From Vermamoeba vermiformis (Eukaryota; Tubulinea; Echinamoebida), in assembly GCA_045837725.1 (NCBI GenBank), contig JBEWZL010000274.1, positions 1 to 40,949 on the forward strand: a stretch of DNA of 40,949 nucleotides, in the 5' to 3' direction. The position numbers and the translations under genes were made by a program. The notes beneath the pieces were generated by a model. The model did no database searches. It was given only the letters and a program-made list of their open reading frames with translations, and was not told the DNA's origin. This document shows positions 1-10,531 of this stretch, piece by piece (the first letter of the stretch is position 1; each line of letters starts with the position of its first letter).

Positions 1-99
1 CCATAGCATGAATCAACATTTTTGTATTATCGTCCGTGCTATAAAATTGCTAATTATTTCGTTTACAATCGGATCTCATTTTGACGCTTCATAAAACAG

Positions 100-1739
100 G
101 GTTTGATGTATATGAAAGTATTCGGCAATTTTACGTATGGAATTCCTCCTCCAGCAACACCCGATCATAATCCTGCTGTTGACCTTACACGGGTAAGCTG
201 AATCTGCGTCTAAGATCAGCTAAACTCAACGCTAAACATTATTAGACTCTTTATGATATGGCTAGCTTGACTAAAGTGTTCGTTACTACGACTGCCACGA
301 TGCAATTCTATCAAAGAGGCGAACTGGATCTCGGTATGGCAAATGAAATTATTATTGTAATTCTGGCTAATTGTTTTCGTTAGATATGAAGTCAGCGCGA
401 TCCTTCCTTATTAGGAAATGCTTTTGCCAACAACGGCAAAGATCAGATCCGCATCAGACATTTGTTGGCTCATAGCGCTGGTTTCCCGCCAGATCCAATT
501 CCCAACTACTGTACGTCACCTCATTAACTACCCTCATATTATTATGGCCTAATTATCTATTGGTTAGGGGAGAAATCTTTCGGCTGCCCTGAGACTAGCA
601 AGCCCAAACCAGCTGAAAAATTCACGTGCCAACAACAGATCTACCAATCACTTATGACTCAAACTCTTCAGTATCCTACGGGCACAAAACAAATCTATAG
701 TGACTTGAGGTAAGTACCCGGCGGCTTAAATACATTAGCACATATTGCTAACTATTCCAGCTTGATCACTATGATGTACGTCATCGGCAGACGCGCACTT
801 GACACGGGTCGAATTGCCGTGTGTGACTTGAGACCTGCCTGCACTAACATTTGGGGACCTGGCGCTCCTGAGTACGTACCATACATATCTATTTTATGGG
901 TATTAACTCGCAGCAGATTGTATCAGTGCTACTACGAGGCCTATGCTCGCAAGTACGTCTTTGAGCCTTTGAACTTGCAATCTTCTTTGTTTTTGCCTTC
1001 TGAGTACCGCTGGAAGAACATTGCTCCCACTTGGAACGACGCTTCTTATCAGAAACACGTCATTCAGGTACGATACACTGGCACCAATATGACACGTGTC
1101 AGTCACTAATCCATGTGAACAAAGGGTACTGTCAGTGACGGAAATGCGTACGCTTTGGGTGGTATTGCAGGTACGTGCGATCTTCTATAACATGAGGCAA
1201 ATGTTAACTCCTATAGGTCATGCTGGTTTGTTCCTCAAGACAGCTATGTCAATCGAACCACTGTCGACCTCTTCATTAAGTAAGCCATTGTAACAATATA
1301 GAACTCATCTAACTCGTTTTCAGGCCCGTGAACTTGACACAAGGACCTCGTGCTCTCGGCTGGTTAGTCAATGATCCCAAGGCTGACACTTACATGGGCT
1401 GCGGCGAATTATCACCGAGAACATTCTACCACACCGGTTACTATACGATATATACTTCAAATGCTAGGTTTATCGCTAACGGACTTCTTTAGATACACTG
1501 GAACTGAGATCTGCTGCGACGCTGACAGAAAGATTTTCACCGTCTTGTTGACCAACAGGCACGTTGCATTAGTATATAAGTATTAAACTAATCTAATGTC
1601 GTAATTTAGATGCTATCCCGATGCCGAATCAACCATTCCCGCCGTCAAGATCGTGCGACGCAAGTTCAACACTGCTGTGAAAAATTTGCTCGACAACACA
1701 GCGCCGTATGAACGAGAATATGCCAAGACTTTCAATTAG
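100..1739 (+). pseudogene. Decayed copy of LACTB-like serine hydrolase
   Basis: This is the left-arm counterpart of the intact gene at 36326-38403. The first exon (signal peptide) lies outside the window. Exon equivalents are 100-192, 246-333, 384-510, 568-709, 761-871, 917-1067, 1125-1170, 1217-1279, 1324-1437, 1493-1558 and 1610-1739. The catalytic SLTK (SxxK), YSDL and HTG motifs are still recognisable. Against the other copy, the exon at 384-510 has a net one-base gain (one a lost and cg gained near 390-400). The exon at 1217-1279 lacks 52 bases. The donor after 1437 reads tt instead of gt, and the donor after 1558 is gc. Two frame disruptions plus a damaged splice site argue for a pseudogene, although lower sequence quality at a contig end could mimic this. 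The 3' end faces the Nudix gene, with 40 bases between the two stop codons. Confidence 0.8.
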
Positions 1740-1779
1740 ATTGGATTTATGCATAAATAAATAAACAATTTTGATTTAT

Positions 1780-3296
1780 TTACAACTTGGATGTGTATGT
1801 TTTGAGCACACTCGACGGCAGCACTGGATAAGTGCGTGCTGGATCTGACATGGTACATTCAAAGGTGAAGCCGCCAGGACCTACTACTATTCTATTACGT
1901 GCCTGAGGACCTGGAGACCGCGGTAAGTTTGTTGAGCGTGAGAATAAAGATAAAAGTTTTTTCAGTGAAAATTACCTAAGTTGGAAGTGTCAGGATGATC
2001 GGCATCGCCAGGCATGCAAACAGACAAGCCACCATCTTGGAACGTCAAATTAGGTTGCACCGGTCTATGTCAAAATAAGAAATCAGTAAGTTACTTTCTA
2101 AGCGAGCTCTATATATGAGTACTACTCTATTAAATATTAAGATACCTTAGATCTCTCTTTGGTGCAGCAGCCACGAGTTCTTTGAGTGTTTTGTACTGAC
2201 AGATCTCCATCAAAATGAACCTGAACAACGCATGAGATTCATTGATGAGTACTATAGTGATAGACTTACCATGTCGGCGGTGCAATAGAAACTGTTTTTT
2301 CGTTCCATTTTTCAATCACTTCTTGCGGATGGAACCAATCAAAAGACACCGTTTCCACATCTAAACCGATCCGTTAGTTGATGGACTTATAAGGAAATTA
2401 ATATGGTCCTCGTACTATCTTGATGCACGTGATCACGTTCGCCTTCTTCAACGTCATCTACAGCGATATAGAAGTGCGTGTCGTAACGCCATTTCTCTTG
2501 GATCGGCGTTATCCAACGAGCCCAATGATGTAATTTAGTAACCTACTAGTATATCAGTAACATATTATAATCTATCATATTCATACCTCAGGAACTGTTT
2601 TATGCTCGCGCATCAATGAAATAAACTCCTTCGCGTCTTTATTAACCTTGGATCTGGTACACGATTAGCGTCGAGTACCAATATAGAATGATAATTTTCA
2701 AATAATACTTACCTCCATTCAGATGATGGCTTAACTCGAGGATTCGTCAATAACAAGTTTGTTTCTTCGTACAACTCGCGGATGCCGCCCAAACGAAGAT
2801 TTAGCTGCGAAGAGAAGACATTTTAGCCATAAAAATTCATATATTATGTATTATTAAGCTCTTACGTCTTTAACTGACGATGATTCTTTGCTACAAACGC
2901 TTTGCCAGGCAGGATCCGAGTCACCTTCTTCCAAAATGCCTCCAGGAAAGACATGGGCTCCTTAACAAGAACTATATTTAATAAATAATATTACAATGCA
3001 CATTGAAAGGATTTACCTGGCAGAAAGCGACTTTTCATCGATCTCTTGACCTGCAATCAAATAATAGCGTTAAAAAATCAAATAATTACGTTACTATTAA
3101 ATATGGTCATTATGGATCAATATTATCAAGTAAATGTGAATAACGCAATATTTTCTGTGGTTGTAATCTTTTTATGTATGTGACACGCAGGGAAGTTGAA
3201 TCCTACCATTAATATTTTGTAATCAGAATATTTGCTCGCATGATTTTTAATTGGCTTGCATAATAATACTGTGGCTGCTAGTTTCGGGACACTCAT
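1780..3296 (-). CDS. NUDT19-like peroxisomal Nudix hydrolase (copy 1)
   Basis: Ten exons, parallel to the copy at 34745-36270, with start codon at 3296 and stop at 1780. The family (NUDT19/RP2p) hydrolyses CoA and acyl-CoA diphosphate bonds in peroxisomes. Visible features are PGAHVFPGGIL near the start and, after an insertion of about 30 residues, the Nudix helix REL-EE (from GGIRELYEETNLLL). A split Nudix box is typical of NUDT19. The predicted C-terminus is SKL, the canonical type 1 peroxisomal targeting signal. No frame break was seen, and splice sites match the second copy. Differences from that copy include S for G just before KESSS, and SKL in place of AKL at the end. It is convergent with the decayed hydrolase. 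I am confident of the family; the exact substrate is inferred. Confidence 0.85.
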
Positions 3297-3514
3297 GGTT
3301 CAATAAACAATCAAAATTTCTCCATTTCCTTGAAGTTAACCCGACATTCTGGTCTGCTGTACTGATCACAAACTGAGAGCCTGGTATAGTTAACATAGCA
3401 CGGTTGCATCTTTGTTGCGGTAGAGTCTGTTAAAGACAAGATAAGCGAGGGCGCAGCGTGGATAGCCCTATCGACCGAGCGACTCGGCTTCCGCTCCAAC
3501 ACCGCCTTCAACAA

Positions 3515-3588
3515 GGTTCCATGGTGTAGTTGGTTATCACATCTGCTTCACACGCAGTAGGTCCTCGGTTCGATTCCGAGTGGAACCA
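3515..3588 (+). tRNA. tRNA-Val (anticodon CAC)
   Basis: A 74-base cloverleaf without an intron. The 7-bp acceptor stem is GGTTCCA with TGGAACC, and the discriminator is A at 3588. The anticodon stem ctgc/gcag encloses loop ttcacac, with anticodon CAC at 3549-3551. The TpsiC arm contains ggttcgattcc. A T6 run at 3593-3598 is a Pol III terminator. CCA is not encoded. Confidence 0.96.
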
Positions 3589-4431
3589 TTTCTTTTTTGC
3601 TTTTCTTTTTGCCTGCGATACCTCGATAGCAAACTGCTTTGCGAACCTTTTTGCTCGAGCGAACTCCATAATGTCCTTATGTCGAGTAAGTAGCCAGTAA
3701 CCGCATCTCTCAGGCGGCAGTTACATCTTAATCCATCTACCCAAACTCACTTACTACGAACAAGGGATGCCTGGACTACCAACTATCGTAACTTGCTATC
3801 GCTCAACCATGCAGTATTAATAGACCGATGAGCACAATGTCATTTCAAACAAGCAGAACCTTGAAAAACGGTTGTCGGCCGAATGCACACTGTCGGAGAA
3901 CGGCGAATGTCAATCGAGACATCCACCCGAGCCGTGACTGCGCACAACAGCAAAGCAAAGGAAATGGTTTGCTTCTGACCGATCCAGGGCCTGTTTTTGC
4001 TGAATGACACATTTTTCATTTTATTTCCGCGCTGCTAAGCAGCCCGTAGATGAAAATTTATTAGTCTAGCAATATCAAATTACAAGGACCGAGTGTGAGA
4101 TTTCCCAGCGCGTTGTATTCGTCCATGAACTTTGCAACCGTGGCGCTGATGCGCTGTGGTAGTTCGGCAGGCGACTTGCGCAGAGTAGTGTTGGTGGTGC
4201 AGGCGATCCTACGAGCCAGTATTGCCGACAGAGTGGTTGAGATTTCCTTCTTGTAAGCGGAGACAATCCCGCTGGTTGAGAGGCCTTCACCTGTGAAGTT
4301 GAGCGAGTGTACAGTGCGGAAAATGAGCCATAGTTTGAGTGTTTGGAGTATTAATTCGATGCCGCTGAAGGCGAGCGGTAGGACCGCCTCAGGTGTCCAT
4401 GGTAGTGGTGAGTTGAATGACACTCAACAAC
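3589..4431. other. GC-richer gap between two tRNA genes, no confirmed gene
   Basis: This is the longest gene-free stretch in the window. Its base composition is visibly less AT-rich than other intergenic DNA here. An open frame on the minus strand (4061-4423) has no ATG near its 5' end, being preceded by a stop and opening with GTG. It ends in TAA, with an aataaa about 40 bases further on. I recognise no domain in its 120 codons, and I found no U6, SRP or RNase P RNA motif by eye. It could be the remnant of a gene or an uncharacterised RNA locus. Confidence 0.3.
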
Positions 4432-4505
4432 GGCCGTTTAGCTCAGTTGGTTAGAGCATCGTGCTAATAACGCGAGGGTCCCAGGTTCGATCCCTGGAAT
4501 GGCCA
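4432..4505 (+). tRNA. tRNA-Ile (anticodon AAT)
   Basis: A 74-base tRNA without an intron. The acceptor stem is GGCCGTT with AATGGCC, and the discriminator is A. The D arm is tagctcagttggttagagc. The anticodon loop ctaataa has AAT at 4466-4468, and the TpsiC arm contains ggttcgatccc. A T8 run at 4510-4517 is the Pol III terminator. It is on the same strand as tRNA-Val. Confidence 0.96.
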
Positions 4506-4742
4506 ATTATTTTTTTTGTTTTTACGGGGACCTTCTTCATTAATTAACCCCTTCTTGCCCCATGTACCCTCCTTTTGCACGTGTGTCTTTGGAGTTTTAA
4601 AGAAAAGTTCTTGATCAGCCGATTTTCGTATCATTTGCTTTCCATAATTGATCGTTACACTCAGGTCTACATTGAGGGCTTCCCTTCGTTATTTCCGAAG
4701 CCTTTTTTGGGTTGTAAGCAACGCGGTTGCGTTTTGCGCGCC

Positions 4743-4773
4743 TTTTTTTCGCGGGAGATTTTGGCGCCGAAAT
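4743..4773. promoter_or_regulatory. Paired E2F/DP-type sites upstream of SCC3
   Basis: Two adjacent matches to the E2F consensus TTTSSCGC lie about 70-100 bases before the SCC3 start codon, within the 338-base gap 4506-4843. They are tttttttcgcggga at 4743-4756 and the near-palindromic ttttggcgccgaaa at about 4759-4772. E2F control of S-phase and cohesin genes is widely conserved. The sites are read directly from sequence; their use is inferred. The rest of the gap holds only the tRNA terminator and presumed 5' UTR. Confidence 0.6.
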
Positions 4774-4843
4774 CAATCTATTTTCATTCTCGCCTTTGCC
4801 TTGACCACCACAAAACCTTGGAAGACAGCAAAGGAATAATAAA

Positions 4844-7800
4844 ATGAGCACTAAGAAGAGGTCATCCAAAGCGGCAGTTGAAGAGTAAGATTGCTCGATC
4901 TTTTAAATTAATTTTTTTTGGATTAGTTTTCCAATAATATTAGTTATTTTATTAAAATCTAATTCATTGTTAGGGTCTCCGATAACGAGAAGGAGAATAC
5001 TCAAAATCTCTCTGCTGAATCTCCTGGCTCGGCTAGCAAAAAACGAGCAGCCAACGATTCCCCTGCTCCCTCTAGACCCAAAAAATCACAAAAAAAATCA
5101 AAGGGCGACACTCCTGGCCAAGGAGCTCAAGCAGAGGAAGAGCAAGAAAAGAAAGGCAAGAAACGAAGACGATCGGAGCCAGGAAGCCCAAAGAAAACAA
5201 AAAAGAAGAGAAAGAGCGATGGTGATGGCTCTGATTTAACCGAAGAGAATGTAAAATTATTTGGTAAGCACTTAAATTGTGTTGTTCGAACTTCCGTCTG
5301 ACATCTTGACTTCCGCAGAAATTATGAAGAGCAGAAATGCAGCTCTTACAATCACTATCGACGAGTGGCTTAAAACCTACGAAGAAGAAAAGGAAGACGC
5401 AATGTTCGCGTTGGTGAACTTCATTGTTCAATCTTGCGGTTCGACTGCCACGATTGCCCGCGATGAATTCGACACTTTTGAGCCCAATGATGACATTAAA
5501 GCCATCTTGCGTCGTCTTACTGAAGAGACTGGCCTTGAGGCCGTAAGTACAGAGCGTCTTATACATAAACGTATGGAGACTGATCTGTTCGACCAACAGG
5601 AAGGAGGAGAATATCCTATCGTGTCGCGCAAACAAGCCTTGAAGAAGTTCAAGGCAAACTTCATGGAGTTTTGGAAGAAGTTGATCAGCCAATGCTCCAA
5701 GACTGTTCTTTACGACGGCTACTTCTTGCCTCAACTCATTGGTTGGGTCAACGCCATTTCAGAGTACGTTTGGCCCTCTTGCTCCATAAAACAAGTACTA
5801 ACGTTAGTCTTGCAGAAACGACATCAGAACTTTCCGTCACACTGCTACAGTTATCGGCTTGCAAATCATTCGCTCGTTGTGCACAGTCGGAGCTTCTCTT
5901 CGCAATCAACTCGAGACAAACGATCGCTTGTTGAAGGCCGAGAATAAGAAGAAAGACGCTGAAAAGTCTAAGGTGACTAGCTTAACAAAGAAGTCTCAAC
6001 AATTAAACAAGAACATTGTTTCCATCGAAGAGCACATCAACGACTTGTTCGAGCAGTAAGTCTTACTGTGAACCTGAATAGGCTCAGTTCTAACAGCTCT
6101 AATAGTATCTTCGCTCATCGTTATCGTGACATCTTCCCCGACATTCGCTCAGCTTGCATTGAAGCTCTTGGTCAATGGATGATGGAGTACCCCGCGTTCT
6201 TCTTAACGGACAACCACTTGAGATACTTCGGTTGGATGATTTCTGACAAGGTTGGTGAAGTCCGCATCACCGCTCTCAAGTCAATGCAAAAGCTCTATGC
6301 CAAAGACGATATTCGCGTGCAATTGGACAACTTCACTCAGTACTTCAAGTCGCGCATCATTCAAACGATCGAAGACAAAGTCGCCGCTATTGATAGCATT
6401 ACTTTGAACGGTCAATTGGCCGAGTACGTTCATCTTAGACATTAACGCAAGGCGAACTAAGTTCTGACGATTCTTTGTAGGGCTGAGCTTCTGGATGAAG
6501 ACGACATTAACAGAATCTACGCCTTGATTTCTGACGAAAATGCTGCCATCCGCTTTGCTGCAGGCGAGTTTATCTATCAACACTTGCTCAACAAGACTAG
6601 CGCCGATCCTTCCAACCCCGACCACGACGCTCAGTTGAGAGCTTTCTTGGACTTCATCGAAGAAAAGACTCAACACGCCGAGTTGCCCAACTACATCGTC
6701 GACGCTTTGTGGGGCAAGGCTGCCGTTTTGAAGGATTGGGCTGCTATGACCAACCTCTTGCTCACTGAGTCTCAAAAGAAGGCACTTTCGGACTCACAAC
6801 AAACTTTGTTGGTGCGCATCCTGAATTGCTCCGTGAAGAAGGCTTGCGGTGAAAAGATCGTTCCCAAGACTAAGGCCGATCCTGACCACAAGGACAAGAA
6901 GGAGGCTATTCAAGAGAACAGAAGCAAGCTCAGCGAGCACCTCGTCAAGGCCTTACCTCAAGTTTTGCAGAAGTTCAAGGCTGACAAAGAAAAGACCGCT
7001 GACTTGGTTGAGATCCCTCAGTACTTCGACTTGGGAGTGTACTCGACTTTCAGATTGACCACTCAACACAAAGAACTCCTCAAGTTGTTGCAAGAAATCT
7101 TCAACAAGTCAGTCGATGAGTCTACCTTTAGAAATATTGCCAAGACTCTTAGCTACTTCCAACAAGAGAACGAAAACGCTCGTCAAACAGACGTTGCCAT
7201 AAACGAGCTTAGCGATACTGCCTTCACAAAGTTCAGATCTGCTTTGGACAACGCCGAGAGCGAGGAGTCCGAAGAGGAGCTGGCTTTGACCCTTGCTCTT
7301 CAACGTCTTGCTGAACTAACCAAGTACTTGGGTCTCGCTCATTTGGACGATTTGTTCGACACTGTCGATAACGCTCTTCGCCGAAACCTTGCTGCTCATG
7401 GTGACGAGCCTGTTATTCGCGCATTTGACATCTTGTTCTACCAACTTGCTTGGGCCAGAAGCAAGATCGATCCTAGCAGACCTGATACCAATGCTATCGA
7501 CACTCTCGTCAGAAAGCGCGACGCTGTCTTCAGACTCTTGGAGAAGTATTTGACCAACAAGTCTGTTGCCATTGCTGAAAAGGCCTACCTGGTTGCAAAC
7601 GACATGCTTATTTTGTTCTCCAAGAGCATGCGTGAAGCCAAGACATCTTTGTCATCATTGGCTTACTCTCCTTCTGCCGCCTTGGTTACTAAGATCCGCG
7701 GCTTCTTTGACGATGAAGTCACAAACAAGCAAACTTTCCGCGATGACGAAGACGAAATGGCACGCAAGGAGAAGCTGATCACTGCTCTTGCCAAGTCTAT

Positions 7801-8905
7801 TGCCTTCAACGCCCTCAACGCTGAGCACGCCCCTGCTGTCCTTTGCAACTTCGTTAGCCACGGCAAATTTATTGAAGAAATCGTCAAGACTTTCTTGCAC
7901 AAGATTCGTGAGAAGTACAAGGACTTCGAGTATCGTTTCGTCTTGGAAACCTTGAAGATCAAGTACGAGCAAATCGAATCTTCTATTACTGAGGGCGAAG
8001 CAGTCACCGTTCCCACTAGTCCTCAAAAGAAGAAGAAATCTAAGTCCAAGAAGACTGATGACGAAGAAGACCAAGATAAAGAGAAGGAAGAAGAAGACGA
8101 CTTGGAAGAGGACGACGAAGACACTGCGACCCGAACACCTCTTCGTGCCCTTGAACGATTGTCCAAGCGTTTGGCTGATACCTACGGTATTCCTACTCAA
8201 CGACACGAATGGCTCAGAAGGAGTTTGTATCAAGTGGTGAAGAGCTGCATGTACTACGCTATCGAGGACTTCCCCTCTCGTGTCAACTTCTTCCGAGCTG
8301 CTTTGTTCTTCTTGTCCAAGCTTGACGCTCAATCTGCTCGCATCTTGCGTGATGACTTTAACCGCAAGACCGCTGATCTCGAGTACGACGAGTTTGACCA
8401 CAAGCTCCGACCTTTCTTGTCCTTCAAGGAAAAGCTTGAACGCTTGGCCTCCGGTGAGAAGGGCAGTCCTGCTAAGAAGAAGGCCACCACTTCCAAGAAG
8501 CAGTCTGAGAACGTTCGCAAGAAGCTAGAGTTCACCAAGTCCAAGCAGTCCAAGGACAGTGAAGAAGATGAGAACAATGAAGAGGAAGAGGCTCTTGAAG
8601 ACAAGCGCAAGACTAAAGGCAAGGGCAAGGGCAAGAAACAAACCGAAGAAGAGGAAGAGCCCGAAGAAACCACTTCGTCGAAGAAAAAGGGCGCTAAGGG
8701 TAAGGGCAAGAAGCAAGCCTCTGAAGAGGAAGAAGCCTCTGAAGAAGAGCCCCAACAAAAGAAGGGAAAGAAGGGCACTAACACTTCTCGTGTTCAATCT
8801 ATTTACAGTGAAGAAGAGCCCGAGAAGAGCGACGAAGAAGATGAAAATACAAGCTTCGATGAAGATCAGATTCGCGAAAAACTTTTTGGAACTCGAAGCA
8901 AGTAG
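4844..8905 (+). CDS. SCC3: Cohesin subunit SCC3/STAG (stromalin)
   Basis: Exons 4844-4884, 4974-5263, 5319-5763, 5816-6055, 6106-6423 and 6481-8905 give 1252 residues, a normal STAG length. SCC3 binds the kleisin RAD21 and DNA and stabilises cohesin on chromatin. Residues 1-110 are a Lys/Glu-rich tail. The STAG domain follows, including FRHTATVIGLQIIRSL near 262 and a helical linker near 293-330. The stromalin conservative domain begins near 339 with FAHRYRDIFPDIR, closely resembling animal SA1. A HEAT-like helical body runs to about 950. A charged insert (about 960-992) and a long C-terminal tail (about 1105-1252) alternate Lys/Gly-rich and Glu-rich blocks. All splice junctions keep frame. 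The 2.4-kb last exon is unusual beside the short early exons. E2F-type sites lie upstream, and the gene is convergent with the CBS gene (118-base gap). Confidence 0.95.
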
Positions 8906-9023
8906 ATTAGTTAGTAATGGAGGGCTCTGAAGTGAGTCTCTATTTTTAACCTTGTAATATAGCCATAAATAGTATTATTATTATTGAACTTGTGAGGTTT
9001 AATTGAAATGTAACCTGCGGATC

Positions 9024-10254
9024 TACATTGTAGGTACATCAGGGTGATCGTGAACCAATTCTTCGTCCAAAAGCTTAATAATATCAGTCATAGTCACAAC
9101 GCCCCAAAGTCTGTGAGCGCTGTCAACGATGTATACGCGGTGAATGTGATTTTCTACCATTTGGAAGATTGCCTAAAGAGGATAAAGTTAGCTTGACACT
9201 TGACTTCAACGAAGGACGTACTTCTTCGACGGTACTCTCGGGCAAGACGGTGACGGGGAATGGCTTATTCTCGGGCTTGGGAATCTGCTGCAAGGCCCAG
9301 GATACGTCCAAGAACATGGTAGCCAACAGATCTGGACCGTAACCCAAGTGCTTCAAATCCGACGCGCTAATATTTCCGATGAGTCTGCTGTTGTTGTCGA
9401 GAACAGCGACACCGGACACTTGTTCGTCTCTAATCTTGAACAAAGCGTCTTTGATCAGATCGAATTGTGACACGCAAACCACGTTTCTAAAGCCCAATTT
9501 CAATTCAGCAAGTGTCTTTGAATGACACTTGAACTCTTTGACGTGCTGAGCCACGAGATTAATAATATCGCTTTGAGTTAAGATGCCGACCAAGCTGTTG
9601 TCAAAGGCAGGAGAAACAATTGCTGCGCGGTACACGTTCGCTTTGTGCAAAACACGAAGACCAATCGCTAATGATTCGCCTTCCTTGATCTAATCCAGAT
9701 CCAAGATCAAATTAGCTCTGTTATAATCTTTGTACACACGTTACTTACTTGAATAAACTTATTGCGTTTTGAGGCATTGGCCACTTCTTTGCAAGTCACA
9801 GAACCGAATTTCTCGTGGGCCTCGAGCATTTTCAATTTGCCGACTCCTTTGCCCTCTTCTAAATCTGATTTTGAGGCAATCTGCATGATTAAATTTTACG
9901 AGGTGAGTTTCAGTGTTTACAATAAGCGCGTGCGATCTCGCAAAATTTTCATGAACAGAGGTCTGAGGCTTACCGACAGAATAAAGCATAGAATATCAAT
10001 AATATCCACAAATTGATAGTATCTTTGCGTTGCTGTATCTAATACGGGCACAGCTAATATATTATGAGTAGTAATTCTTTGGTAAGCATCTGTCACCTAA
10101 AAAAAATTGCATTAATTTTCATAATTCAATTGAAATAATGATTAGCGACAATTTATATTACTTTATCAGTGTCTTGCACTCCTATTACTGACGCGCCACC
10201 GCGAAATTTTTTTACAATAGTTTTGATCGGGACTTGGCCGAAGATGGCTGACAT
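9024..10254 (-). CDS. Four-CBS-domain protein, AMPK-gamma/SNF4-like
   Basis: Exons on the minus strand (5' to 3') are 10162-10254, 9974-10096, 9749-9880, 9222-9690 and 9024-9172. They total 966 bases, or 321 residues, close to the usual size of yeast Snf4. Four CBS motifs form two Bateman modules. They include ILAVPVLDTATQRYYQFVDI, SLVGILTQSDIINLVAQHV, VSGVAVLDNNSRLIGNISAS and HRVYIVDSAHRLWGVVTMTD. Such modules bind adenine nucleotides; in AMPK they sense AMP/ATP. Length and domain number fit the AMPK gamma subunit, but plant-type CBSX proteins have the same plan, so the exact orthology is open. The start at 10254 (MSAIFGQ) was chosen because upstream in-frame sequence is AT-rich and unlike coding sequence. 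It is divergent from MIOS. Confidence 0.85.
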
Positions 10255-10531
10255 TGTAGAAGATGTGAGGATATTAAAATGAAATAAAGGGTTGTTGTAT
10301 GCAAGTGTGGTATTGCAAATGTTGATTTGAAAGAGAAAAGTTTTGGTCAAAATTTGGTTCGTGTGGATCAAAAAAAGATTTACCCTTGTGAGACCAGGAC
10401 AACACACATCAAGCGAGCAATAATAATAAGGCTACTAACAGCGACAATCTTGGTGGCGTGGATTGATATAGAGCCTAAATGAGAACTTGTTGACGAAAAG
10501 TCGGATCGCCTACCAATAATTAATTTCAAAC
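10255..10531. promoter_or_regulatory. Divergent promoter region, CBS gene / MIOS
   Basis: A 277-base AT-rich gap separates the two outward-facing start codons. No recognised motif stands out. By position it must carry both promoters and both 5' UTRs. Confidence 0.45.

Larger units (their letters stand above)
1..3310 (+). repeat. Left arm of large inverted duplication
   Basis: This stretch is matched in reverse complement by about 34730-38113. The match starts at base 1, within the first intron of the hydrolase gene, and ends about 10-25 bases upstream of the Nudix start codon. Coding exons and intron positions correspond one to one. Exons are very similar by eye, while several introns have drifted in length and sequence, so the copies are diverged paralogous segments rather than identical sequence. 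The arm may continue to the left of the window. Confidence 0.93.

Noticed and set aside
762-1109. 115-codon open frame as an independent gene
   Set aside because: It joins two hydrolase exons (761-871 and 917-1067) by reading through an intron that happens to lack stops; the intact copy shows the same intron.
4061-4423. Minus-strand open frame of 120 codons near tRNA-Ile
   Set aside because: It has no ATG near its start (a stop codon directly precedes a GTG), no recognised domain and no clear upstream exon. It is mentioned only in the description of the gap.
5072-5734. Long minus-strand open frame opposite the SCC3 5' exons
   Set aside because: It crosses verified SCC3 exon-intron borders, and its composition mirrors the Lys/Glu-rich coding strand.
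7655-8784. Long Leu/Ser-rich minus-strand open frames opposite SCC3 exon 6
   Set aside because: They are shadows of acidic and basic codon runs (gaa/gag/aag) of SCC3, with no domain content.
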